NCBI GenBank assembly: GCA_021786815.1
Contig: JAJYMR010000152.1
Coordinates: forward strand, 1 to 21,447
Direction: 5' to 3'
Source: Deltaproteobacteria bacterium
Lineage (GTDB): Bacteria; Desulfobacterota; Binatia; Binatales; Binataceae
DNA: 21,447 nucleotides
Below the pieces are notes generated by a model, which saw only the letters and a list, made by a program, of their open reading frames with translations, had not been told where the DNA came from and made no database searches. Positions 8,111-14,988 of the stretch are shown here, piece by piece. Each line of letters opens with the position of its first letter. Position 1 is the first letter of the stretch. The translations under genes were made by a program, and so were the position numbers.

Positions 8111-8129
8111 GATTAGACTTAGTCTAATC
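8111..8129. promoter_or_regulatory. perfect 19-bp palindromic operator (Fur/PerR/Irr-type)
   Basis: GATTAGACT-T-AGTCTAATC is a perfect 9-1-9 palindrome whose core TTAGACT-N-AGTCTAA has the 7-1-7 geometry of Fur-family boxes. It ends three bases before the GTG of the Fur-family gene and lies in the divergent region with the coiled-coil small gene. Autoregulation by the adjacent regulator is the natural reading. Confidence 0.75.
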
Positions 8130-8132
8130 GCC

Positions 8133-8549
8133 GTGAGGATACATATCGGGAACATCCTGCGCGAAGCCGGCATCCAGCCCTCCGCGCAGCGCGTCGCCGT
8201 CGCCGAGTACGTGCTCGCCACCTCCGACCATCCGACCGCCGACAAGGTATGGGCGAAAGTGCGCAGGAGCTTTCCGATGATTTCGCGGGCGACCGTTTAC
8301 AACACGCTCAACCTGTTCGTCAAAAAGGGACTGCTGCGCCAGTTCGTGCTGGACGGCCGCAAGACCGTCTTCGACGCGAGCGTGGGCAATCACCATCACT
8401 TCGTCGACGAGGAAACCGGCCGTGTTTACGACATCCCGTGGGAGTCGCTCGCGGTGTCGAAGCTGGAATCGCTGAGCGGCTTCGACGTGCGGGACTACCA
8501 TGTGGTCGTGCGCGGGCGGATGAAGAACGGCGCGCGAAAGCGGGCCTGA
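8133..8549 (+). CDS. Fur-family metal- or peroxide-responsive regulator, cysteine-free
   Basis: The 138-residue protein has the N-terminal winged helix of Fur proteins (HPTADKVWAKVR, then ISRATVYNTLNLFVKKGLL with the recognition helix at about 50-68). The C-terminal metal and dimer domain begins VFDASVGNHHHFVDEETG. The His cluster of the regulatory site is present. The protein has no Cys at all, so the usual CxxC structural zinc site is missing, as in Irr and some alphaproteobacterial Fur proteins. The start is a GTG at 8133; no ribosome site can be placed because the palindrome abuts it, so a leaderless or very short leader is possible. It probably represses itself and perhaps the divergent small gene. 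Whether it senses iron, haem, manganese or peroxide cannot be told. Confidence 0.88.
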   Translation: MRIHIGNILREAGIQPSAQRVAVAEYVLATSDHPTADKVWAKVRRSFPMISRATVYNTLNLFVKKGLLRQFVLDGRKTVFDASVGNHHHFVDEETGRVYDIPWESLAVSKLESLSGFDVRDYHVVVRGRMKNGARKRA

Positions 8550-8621
8550 ATCCGGCGAGGCGGAAAACTCGCGCCGTTAGTCAGCCCGCAATGGTCATGG
8601 TCCGATAGCCGGAATGCGTTT

Positions 8622-8637
8622 CCAGTCCTGGGACTGG
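8622..8637. promoter_or_regulatory. 7-2-7 palindrome / hairpin upstream of pqqA
   Basis: CCAGTCC-TG-GGACTGG is a perfect dyad 45 bases before the pqqA start. In RNA it would fold as a 6-bp stem with a CTGG loop; in DNA it could be an operator. Confidence 0.4.
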
Positions 8638-8682
8638 GAGCCCTCCGGATGAGGAAAATGCCAAAGCAAGGAGGACAGGCTT

Positions 8683-8757
8683 ATGAGATGGAGTAAGCCC
8701 CGGTTCGAAGAGCTGCGTTTCGGCTTCGAAGTGACCATGTACATCTACAACCGCTAA
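8683..8757 (+). CDS. pqqA: PqqA, precursor peptide of pyrroloquinoline quinone
   Basis: The 24-codon gene encodes MRWSKPRFEELRFGF followed by EVTMYIYNR. It carries the PqqA hallmarks: an N-terminal MxWxKP start, an acidic-Leu centre, and the reactive Glu and Tyr four positions apart (E16 and Y20 in EVTMY). These are the two side chains that radical-SAM PqqE cross-links to begin PQQ synthesis. The ribosome site AAGGAGGA at 8668-8675 is close to ideal, seven bases from the ATG, as expected for a peptide used stoichiometrically as substrate. No pqqB, C, D or E lies in this window; the neighbours are a Fur-family gene upstream and hypB facing it downstream. Separate pqqA copies are known in methylotrophs. 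PQQ would serve periplasmic quinoprotein dehydrogenases encoded elsewhere. Confidence 0.9.
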   Translation: MRWSKPRFEELRFGFEVTMYIYNR

Positions 8758-8775
8758 CCGCCAGAAGCCAACGCT

Positions 8776-8821
8776 CCGGGGGCGTCGCAAGGTGAGCCTT
8801 TCGGCGCCCCCGGCTCTCACC
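8776..8821. terminator. GC-rich hairpin, possible terminator or pseudoknot, after pqqA
   Basis: CCGGGGGCG (8776-8784) pairs perfectly with CGCCCCCGG (8805-8813), and an inner AAGG/CCTT stem sits in the loop. Loop bases GGTGAG (8791-8796) are also complementary to CTCACC (8816-8821) beyond the stem, which would allow an H-type pseudoknot. It starts 19 bases after the pqqA stop and lacks a T run. Confidence 0.55.
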
Positions 8822-8947
8822 CGTCCCTCGGGATTGCGAAATGACATCGCGCTCCCGTTTCTCTCGCAAAAGCCGCAGACCCTCTGTTTCAATGCCGCGT
8901 TGCCGATCGAAGACCGGCAATTCGCGGGTGAGACTGTGCGCGACGGG

Positions 8948-9676
8948 CTAGCAGCGTGACGTGGAGGTGAACTTTCCGATCATGGGCTGTAAACCGGCGG
9001 ATGCCGGCTCGATGAAGGTATTCGCCTCCTCGCTCAGCCACGCGGTCCACTGGTCGAAGCCCTGCCCGGTCCTGGCCGAAATCTCGAAAATCCGTATGCG
9101 CGGGTTGAGACGCAAAACCCGCTCCCGCATCGCGCCCAGGTGGAAATCCGAAACCCCGAGGTAATCGATCTTATTGACGAGCAGCACATCGCTGACGGTG
9201 AACATAAGCGGATACTTCAGCGGCTTGTCGTCTCCTTCCGGCACGCTCAGGATCATGACGTTTCTCACGGCGCCGGTGTCGAACTCGGCCGGACACACCA
9301 GATTGCCGACGTTTTCGATGAGCACGACGTCGAGCGCGTCGAGGTCCAGAGCTTCGAGCCCCTTCGCCACCATCGCGGCGTCGAGATGACAGAAGCCTCC
9401 GGTCCTGAGCTGCACGGCGCTGATACCGCGCGCCGCAATCAAGTCCGCATCGACGGTCGAGTCGATATCCGCCTCGAGCACGCCGAAGCGCAACCGGTCG
9501 CGCAGCGTGTCGATCGTTTTGAGAATGGTGCTGGTCTTGCCGGCGCCGGGCGAGGACATCAGGTTGAGCAGGAAGGTTTTCTTTTCCGTCAGATGGGAGC
9601 GCACGCTCTGTGCGACCCGTTCGTTGTCGGCATGAATCTCTTCCTTGATCTCGATCAGCCTGACGGCGTTGCTCAT
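8948..9676 (-). CDS. hypB: HypB, GTPase for nickel insertion into [NiFe]-hydrogenase
   Basis: At 242 residues this is a standard HypB G domain without the His-rich N-terminal nickel store. The P-loop is SSPGAGKTS (41-49); the G4 motif is NKID (168-171). The metal and dimer site residues are C96-H97 in GGFCHLD and C128 in NVGNLVCPAEFD. With HypA it delivers Ni to the hydrogenase large subunit using GTP. The ATG at 9676 is preceded by GGAGG and overlaps the hypA stop by four bases (ATGA), so translation is coupled. Longer in-frame starts run into hypA and are wrong. The tail after about 215 ends in Cys and is unusual but short. Confidence 0.95.
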   Translation of the reverse strand: MSNAVRLIEIKEEIHADNERVAQSVRSHLTEKKTFLLNLMSSPGAGKTSTILKTIDTLRDRLRFGVLEADIDSTVDADLIAARGISAVQLRTGGFCHLDAAMVAKGLEALDLDALDVVLIENVGNLVCPAEFDTGAVRNVMILSVPEGDDKPLKYPLMFTVSDVLLVNKIDYLGVSDFHLGAMRERVLRLNPRIRIFEISARTGQGFDQWTAWLSEEANTFIEPASAGLQPMIGKFTSTSRC

Positions 9677-10023
9677 AGAACCTCCATGTTCTCGATCAGG
9701 TACTCGCGGCCGGCCGCCAGTTCCAGGTCTCTGTCGCCGCAATCGGGACACTCCGCCTGCGCCAACTGTTCGCGTTTGACTTCGAAGGAGGACGCGCACG
9801 ACCGGCAGCACAGGACGGCCTGCGCGTGCGTGATCGCCAACTGCGCGCTCTCAGCCACGGTGCCCCGGCTCAGGTAGTCGAAATAGTGCTGGATCCATTC
9901 ATCCTCGAGGTCCGACAGGGCGCCGATTCTCAGGTGAATGCGGACGACCTTGGTGACATCGTTGGCGACGGCGTGCTTGAGAACGACGTCCAGGATGCGC
10001 TCGGTGATCTGCAACTCGTGCAT
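9673..10023 (-). CDS. hypA: HypA, nickel metallochaperone for hydrogenase maturation
   Basis: The 116-residue protein begins MHE, whose His2 (with the N terminus and Glu3) binds nickel in characterised HypA proteins. The zinc-ribbon site is formed by two CxxC pairs, C73-R-S-C76 and C92-P-D-C95. Together with HypB it loads Ni into [NiFe]-hydrogenase. The ATG at 10023 has GAAGG a few bases upstream. It is the middle gene of a three-gene operon: 50 bases after the Fe-S protein gene and overlapping hypB by four bases. No hydrogenase structural gene or hypC-F is in the window. Confidence 0.95.
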   Translation of the reverse strand: MHELQITERILDVVLKHAVANDVTKVVRIHLRIGALSDLEDEWIQHYFDYLSRGTVAESAQLAITHAQAVLCCRSCASSFEVKREQLAQAECPDCGDRDLELAAGREYLIENMEVL

Positions 10024-10073
10024 GGCGCCTTCGGATGCGCGGCGGCGCGGCGAAACCCGCCAGCCGCCGTGGT

Positions 10074-11069
10074 TCAGGCCGGAACGAACTCCTCGGGCCT
10101 GACTACCTGCAGGCTGATGGCGTCGAGCATGCAAGCCACCCGGCACACGCCGCAGCCCATGCATTTCTGCTCATCGACTGCGACCGAAGTGCCATCGGCC
10201 GTCAGCGTCAACGCGTCGAAGATGCATCGCTCGACGCACTTCTCGCATCCGTTGCACTTGTCGAAGTCGATCGACGCGCGGAAGCGGCTGGGCGATGCGA
10301 ATTTTCCCACTCCGGTTCTCACCGAGGTCCAGTTGATGCAGCAGTCATGGCAGCAGTTGCAGATTACATGGCCGACGCCCTGCTTGTTTTCCGCGACATG
10401 CACCAGGCCCTGGTCCTCGCACATCTCGAGCATGTCGAGTGCTTGCTGGCGGCTCAGCTTGCGGCCGGTGCCGCGCTCGATCGCGTACTCGGCTGCGCGG
10501 TCGAGCTGCATGCAGACCTCCACCGGTTGTCCGCAGGCGCCGTCGATAGCGCGGCAGGAGCATTTGGTGACCGCGATGTTGCTGGCCTGGTTGATGAGGT
10601 TGACGACATCGTCAGAGGCGAGGACCTGGGAATTGGGCTCGATACTCACATTGATGGGAATGACGCGGAGCACGGGTGATTGAAAGACGGCAACCTCTTC
10701 GCCCCACTCCGTGCGCGTGTACTCCTTCCACAAATCGAGCATGCCCGGCGGCGGGTTGTTCATGACCGCAGTCGAGTCGTGCAACTGCAGAACCTGCCGT
10801 ACGCGGTAGTAACGGGTGCCGTCGGGCTTTTTGGATTTGAACAGGACGCCCTTTTTGAAGAGCGGATCGATCATCGCTTCGACTTTGGCGATATCGAGTC
10901 CGCTTTTGACGCCAAGTTCCTCAATCGTGGCGGGAGGAGCCGCGGCCAGCAGCAGCCTGGCCTCGCTTTCGTCAAGCAGCCTTTCGAGGATGCGCGGAAC
11001 CAGTTTGGACTTTCGCCCGCCGATCTCCAGTTTCTCCGCAAGCTGTTGGTAGATTGATTTATCCTGCAT
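10074..11069 (-). CDS. multi-cluster 4Fe-4S protein with N-terminal winged-helix-like region
   Basis: The 331-residue cytoplasmic protein has three visible parts. Residues about 25-95 look like a winged helix (PATIEELGVKSGLDIAKVEAMI, read in pieces). A middle Cys-rich domain has C170, C172, C179, C186 and the distinctive CNCCHDCC at 237-244. The C terminus holds two ferredoxin-type 4Fe-4S motifs, CxxCxxCxxxC at 272-282 and 303-313. Two clusters are therefore certain and one or more extra sites likely in the middle domain. Proteins of this build are common and uncharacterised in anaerobic and deltaproteobacterial genomes. Heading the hypAB operon, it may carry electrons for a hydrogenase or serve its maturation; that is inference. 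GGAGAG precedes the ATG. Confidence 0.82.
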   Translation of the reverse strand: MQDKSIYQQLAEKLEIGGRKSKLVPRILERLLDESEARLLLAAAPPATIEELGVKSGLDIAKVEAMIDPLFKKGVLFKSKKPDGTRYYRVRQVLQLHDSTAVMNNPPPGMLDLWKEYTRTEWGEEVAVFQSPVLRVIPINVSIEPNSQVLASDDVVNLINQASNIAVTKCSCRAIDGACGQPVEVCMQLDRAAEYAIERGTGRKLSRQQALDMLEMCEDQGLVHVAENKQGVGHVICNCCHDCCINWTSVRTGVGKFASPSRFRASIDFDKCNGCEKCVERCIFDALTLTADGTSVAVDEQKCMGCGVCRVACMLDAISLQVVRPEEFVPA

Positions 11070-11650
11070 GCGTGTCTCTCCAGGTCCGTCAACGGCCGCT
11101 CGACATCTGTGAAAGATGAGAAATTATTCATTCCCATCCGGGGCCAAGCGGCGCTGCGCTCTTATGCCGGACCGCTAGTCAACCCAAGCCCGCGACTCCT
11201 GGGCTTGAGCCACAACCATTTTGATCGTTCATCCTTGAGGAGCCCCAAGTCCTCGAACTTTTCCCTTGGCCGACCGGATGACAGCCGACCGTTGTCGCGA
11301 AACGCAATTCTTATGCCTTAGGCCACGACAAGGCTCATCCGGACGCGACGTGCGCTTTGTCATTTGCGTTTCCGCAGTGAGCGGAGGCCAAGATAAGAAT
11401 GAGCGCCGAACCGATGCGTAGCAGTCTGCTTCCGTCCCAAAGGCGGCGTCTGCGGCGGGCATGTTTCCCTAAGTGCCACGCGATGTATCGTTCGGACCCA
11501 CCAAATCCGAAATTGCTCGTCAAAAGTGCCGTGTTACTGACGCTCGGCATGCGCTAACACTCGCGCGGCGCTTGGGTGTAGGGTCGATATCGGTATGTAA
11601 GACGCGGTTGCCTTTTATCGACTCAACCGGACCGGGAAACGGAGGATCTC
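11070..11650. other. 581-base divergent intergenic region, no gene seen
   Basis: It lies between the Fe-S/hyp operon (-) and the monooxygenase (+). Frames here lack G/C third-position bias and ribosome sites, so I call no gene. It holds a 7-bp hairpin CAAGCCC/GGGCTTG (11185-11191 with 11201-11207) and a longer-range inverted repeat TTGTCG (11292-11297) / CGACAA (11326-11331). Promoters for both sides must be here, but I could not assign them. Confidence 0.5.
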
Positions 11651-13018
11651 ATGATTGAAATCGGCGTTTTCCAAAACGGCGCATCCGATCTTTCTGTAAC
11701 CCACACCTCCTCGGGGGTGGCGATCAACGACGGCAATCTTGCCGAAGTCCATGAATCGAGCCAGCGCGGGCTGGTCGGGCAGGTGCGGCAGGGAATTCTC
11801 GCCGACAAACTCGGCTTCAACTACTTCTTCATGACGGAGCACCATTTTCAGCCCGAGGGCGCGGAGTTCAGCCCCAACCCGCTCCTGGCCGAGGCGGCGA
11901 TCGCCACGCGCACGCGCCAGATTCGCCTCGGGCAGGCGGCGAATATCGTGACCTGGTGGCATCCCGTGCGAATTGCCGAACAGGCCGCGATGCTCGACGT
12001 GATAAGCGGCGGGCGGCTCGAATTCGGAATCGGGCGCGGGTATCAGCCGCGCGAAGCCGAGGTCTTCGGATGGCCGTTCGCGACAATCCAGGACCAGGAG
12101 CGCAATCGCGCCTACTACCAGGAAGCCTACGACATCATCATCAAGGCGTGGACCCAACCGTCGTTCTCGCATCACGGCCAGTTCTTCACGATTCCTCCCG
12201 TCTTCACCCGATGGAACCATCAGCAGACCATCGCGTATTTCGAATCGGGCAAGGCCGGCCGCAAGCTCGAAGAGGTATTGAGCGTCGGCGCGCCCGATCC
12301 ATACGGCGGCGCGAATCCGGTCATGCAGAGCGCGACGGTGCTGAAAGAGTTGCAGGTGTTCCCGCAGCCGCTTCAGCGGCCGCATCCGCAACTCTGGGAA
12401 CCGCTCACGACGGAGCGCTCGATCAAATGGGCAGCGGAGCGCGGGCTCAACGGCTATTTCATCGTCGAGCCGAATTCGCGCCTGAAAAAGAATATCGAAA
12501 TTTTCTATCGCGAATCCGAGAAGGCCGGATGGCCCGATCGGCTTGGGCGCGGACGCCTCAAGTACGGATGGGACGCGGAGAAGCGTCGCGGCGTCCTTAC
12601 CGGCCGGTACATCCATATGGTGCTTCCCGGGCAAAACCGCGAACGCGAACTGAAGCGCTACAAGTCAGCGCTCGAAGTGCAGTGGGATTATTACGGTCCG
12701 TTCGGCTTTGCGGCGGTGCTCGCCGACGCGAACGAAGCGATGCTCGACCCGGCGGCCAAGGTCGATCCGGAGATGCTGCTCAAGAAGGAAGTAGCGCTGT
12801 TCGGAACTCCAGCCGAAGTGACCGAACAGATCATGCGTATCAAGGAGACCTGCGGGTACGAGGACTTCGCATTCAACGCGTGGTTTGAAAAGGGTGGCCT
12901 CTCGAGCAAGGAAATCGAAGATCAGATGCAGTACTTCGCCGAGGAGGTGAAGCCGATGCTGGCGCGTGCGTGCGGCGGACAAGTGCAAAATCCCGCGCTC
13001 GCCGTCAACTTCGAATAG
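11651..13018 (+). CDS. LLM-class (bacterial luciferase-like) flavin-dependent monooxygenase
   Basis: The 455-residue TIM-barrel protein has the family landmarks: FMTEHHFQPEG (about 60-70), the SPNPLLAEAAIATRT segment, an ANIVTWWHPVRIAEQ strand/helix and GGRLEFGIGRGYQPREAEVFG. Members use FMNH2 or F420H2 and O2 to oxidise organic substrates such as alkanes, amines, sulfonates or aldehydes. It is longer than the usual 330-400 residues, with an extended middle (about 180-260) and a C-terminal AEVTEQIMRIKE segment that is typical. GGAGG sits five bases before the ATG. It stands alone on its strand with no partner flavin reductase beside it. The substrate is not predictable. Confidence 0.88.
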   Translation: MIEIGVFQNGASDLSVTHTSSGVAINDGNLAEVHESSQRGLVGQVRQGILADKLGFNYFFMTEHHFQPEGAEFSPNPLLAEAAIATRTRQIRLGQAANIVTWWHPVRIAEQAAMLDVISGGRLEFGIGRGYQPREAEVFGWPFATIQDQERNRAYYQEAYDIIIKAWTQPSFSHHGQFFTIPPVFTRWNHQQTIAYFESGKAGRKLEEVLSVGAPDPYGGANPVMQSATVLKELQVFPQPLQRPHPQLWEPLTTERSIKWAAERGLNGYFIVEPNSRLKKNIEIFYRESEKAGWPDRLGRGRLKYGWDAEKRRGVLTGRYIHMVLPGQNRERELKRYKSALEVQWDYYGPFGFAAVLADANEAMLDPAAKVDPEMLLKKEVALFGTPAEVTEQIMRIKETCGYEDFAFNAWFEKGGLSSKEIEDQMQYFAEEVKPMLARACGGQVQNPALAVNFE

Positions 13019-13463
13019 GACCGCGCAGCGCAGCGTCGCTGCTCAGGCAGTGCTCGGCCGTGGGCCGGCTGCAAATGCCTCGCGGGCTGCGACGAAGTCC
13101 GGGCGGGTGGCCCGTTCGAGGACAAGCGCAAGCGCGCGATGCGCCCCGCTCGCTTCGCCCACGGGCGCAGGTGCGTGACTCGAGCAACCCAGTCTCGCGA
13201 CCCTTGAAGAAGACCTGTTTCAGCTATTACGAAATGAAACAGGCGCGAGTTCCCGTGCTCCCAACGGGCGCACGTGCGAGCGACGCGGGACTTGGAAATA
13301 ACCCTTCACGAAGCTTGCGCAAACCGTCCTGAGTCTGCTCCAGACTGAAATCGCCGCCGACGGCACATATCTCGCTAGAAGGCGTGAATTTCAGAACGTC
13401 GGTGTTGTGTCGTGAACATCGCGGCTGAGTGCCGATTGGTGTCTCGGTACCACGCAAGCAGTT
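13019..13463. other. 445-base intergenic region with nested inverted repeats, no gene called
   Basis: Nothing here codes convincingly. It carries a perfect 9-bp inverted repeat CCTGTTTCA (13214-13222) / TGAAACAGG (13235-13243), flanked by CTCGCG (13194-13199) / CGCGAG (13244-13249). Two near-identical 16-base stretches (ACGGGCGCAGGTGCG-like, at about 13161 and 13264) sit on either side. It could hold the glgA promoter, a leader or a small RNA. Confidence 0.45.
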
Positions 13464-14936
13464 ATGTACATCGTCATGGTGGCGCCGGAATGCGCGCCGG
13501 TCGCTCAGGCAGGAGGTCTGGGCGATGTCGTGTTCGGGCTCAGCCGCGAGCTGGAAATTCGCGGCAACGCGGTCGAAATCATTCTGCCCAAGTATGACCA
13601 GATGCGCTACGACCGCATCTGGGGACTCAAGCTCGATTATCAGGATCTATGGGTGCCGTGGTACAGCGCAGCCATTCACTGTTCCGTATATTTCGGTTTC
13701 GTCAACGGGCGTAAGTGTTTTTTCATCGAGCCGCACTCGCGCGACAACTTCTTTCACCGGCCGGGCACTTACGGCTACGCGGACGACGCGATGCGCTTTG
13801 CGTTTTTCAGCAAGGCGGCGCTGGAATTCATGCTCAAGTCCAACAAGCGACCCGACGTGATCCACTGCCACGACTGGCAGACGGGACTGGTGCCGGTGCT
13901 GCTGTTCGAGATTTACAAGTACCACGGGATGCATAACCAGCGAGTCTGCTTCACGATCCACAACTTTCGCCATCAGGGTCCGAGCGGAGCGGAACTTCTG
14001 TGGGCCACGGGGCTTGGCCGGCCCGAGCATTACTTCCATTACGACCGCCTGCGCGACAACTTCAATCATAGCCTGCTGAACCTTACCAAGGCCGGGATCG
14101 TCTATTCGAATGTCGTCACGACCGTGTCGCCGCATCACGCCTGGGAGGCGTTGAACACGGATCAGAACTTCGGGCTGGGACATACGCTCTGGGTGCATCG
14201 GGGCAAGTTTAGCGGCGTGCTGAACGGCGTGGACTACGACGTATGGAATCCTGAGATCGACGGCTTTATTCCGCGCCGCTACAACGTCGATTCGCTGAAT
14301 CTCAAGTATGACAACAAGCGGGCGCTGCGCGAGCGGTTCTGGATGCGCGACGGCTTCAAGCCGATTGTCGCGTATATCGGACGGCTGGACATGCAAAAAG
14401 GCGTGCACCTCGTGCGGCATGCTCTATTTTATTCGCTCGGGAACGGAGCCCAGTTCATACTGCTGGGGCCCAGTCCGGAGCCGTCGATAAACGGCTATTT
14501 CTGGCATCTCAAGCACTACCTGAACGACAACCCGGACTGCCACCTGGAATTGCGCTTCGATTCCGAACTGGCCCATCTGGTTTACGCCGGGGCCGATATG
14601 CTGATCGTGCCGAGCAATTACGAACCGTGCGGGCTCGTGCAGATGATCGCGCTCAAGTACGGAACGGTCCCGATCGTTCGCGCTGTTGGCGGCCTGGTCG
14701 ATACGGTTTTCGATCGGGATTATTGCTCCCGCCCACATGAAGAGAGGAACGGATATGTGTTCGACAACGCCGATTACTCGGGCATCGAGTCGGCGCTGCG
14801 GCGAGCCCTGGGGCTGTGGCACTCCTATCCGGAGGAGTTTCGCAGGCTGATGGTCAACGGAATGCACTGCGACTACTCCTGGAACTGGCCGGGCCAGCAC
14901 TACCTCAACATCTACGAGTACATCCGGCACAAGTAG
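13464..14936 (+). CDS. glgA: glycogen/starch synthase, GT5 family, cyanobacterial GlgA2-like
   Basis: The 490-residue enzyme transfers glucose from ADP- (or UDP-) glucose to an alpha-1,4-glucan. Visible landmarks are the N-terminal MYIVMVAPECAPV, HCHDWQTGLVP (H136/D137), FTIHNFRHQG, GRLDMQKG (R307, K312) and SNYEPCGL (E387). The whole sequence, including CHDWQTGLVPVLLFEIYK and the ending IYEYIRHK, resembles the cyanobacterial GlgA2 / plant SSIII-IV branch rather than E. coli GlgA. One oddity is that the nucleotide-binding KxGGL motif reads QAGGL, with Gln15 replacing the usual Lys. No Shine-Dalgarno is visible before the ATG. It is followed 52 bases later by a GH57 gene, a common glucan-metabolism pairing. 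Confidence 0.92.
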   Translation: MYIVMVAPECAPVAQAGGLGDVVFGLSRELEIRGNAVEIILPKYDQMRYDRIWGLKLDYQDLWVPWYSAAIHCSVYFGFVNGRKCFFIEPHSRDNFFHRPGTYGYADDAMRFAFFSKAALEFMLKSNKRPDVIHCHDWQTGLVPVLLFEIYKYHGMHNQRVCFTIHNFRHQGPSGAELLWATGLGRPEHYFHYDRLRDNFNHSLLNLTKAGIVYSNVVTTVSPHHAWEALNTDQNFGLGHTLWVHRGKFSGVLNGVDYDVWNPEIDGFIPRRYNVDSLNLKYDNKRALRERFWMRDGFKPIVAYIGRLDMQKGVHLVRHALFYSLGNGAQFILLGPSPEPSINGYFWHLKHYLNDNPDCHLELRFDSELAHLVYAGADMLIVPSNYEPCGLVQMIALKYGTVPIVRAVGGLVDTVFDRDYCSRPHEERNGYVFDNADYSGIESALRRALGLWHSYPEEFRRLMVNGMHCDYSWNWPGQHYLNIYEYIRHK

Positions 14937-14988
14937 GCAGCGTCTCCGGAGCTTGCGCCGCAAAGAAGTATGTGAAGGAGAGCAAGCC

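Noticed and set aside
8695..8715. GGTTCGAAG resembling a tRNA T-loop
   Set aside because: It lies within the pqqA codons and no acceptor or anticodon stem can be drawn around it.
11229..11550. Short minus-strand frames of 71-77 codons in the 11070-11650 gap
   Set aside because: No ribosome sites, no codon bias, no recognisable motif.
11615..12634. 339-codon open frame on the minus strand inside the monooxygenase gene
   Set aside because: It is antisense to a well-matched LLM protein, with no motif and no ribosome site; a GC shadow.
13227..13457. 76-codon minus-strand frame in the gap before glgA
   Set aside because: It starts with TTG, lacks a ribosome site and third-position bias, and runs through the inverted repeats; not supported as a gene.
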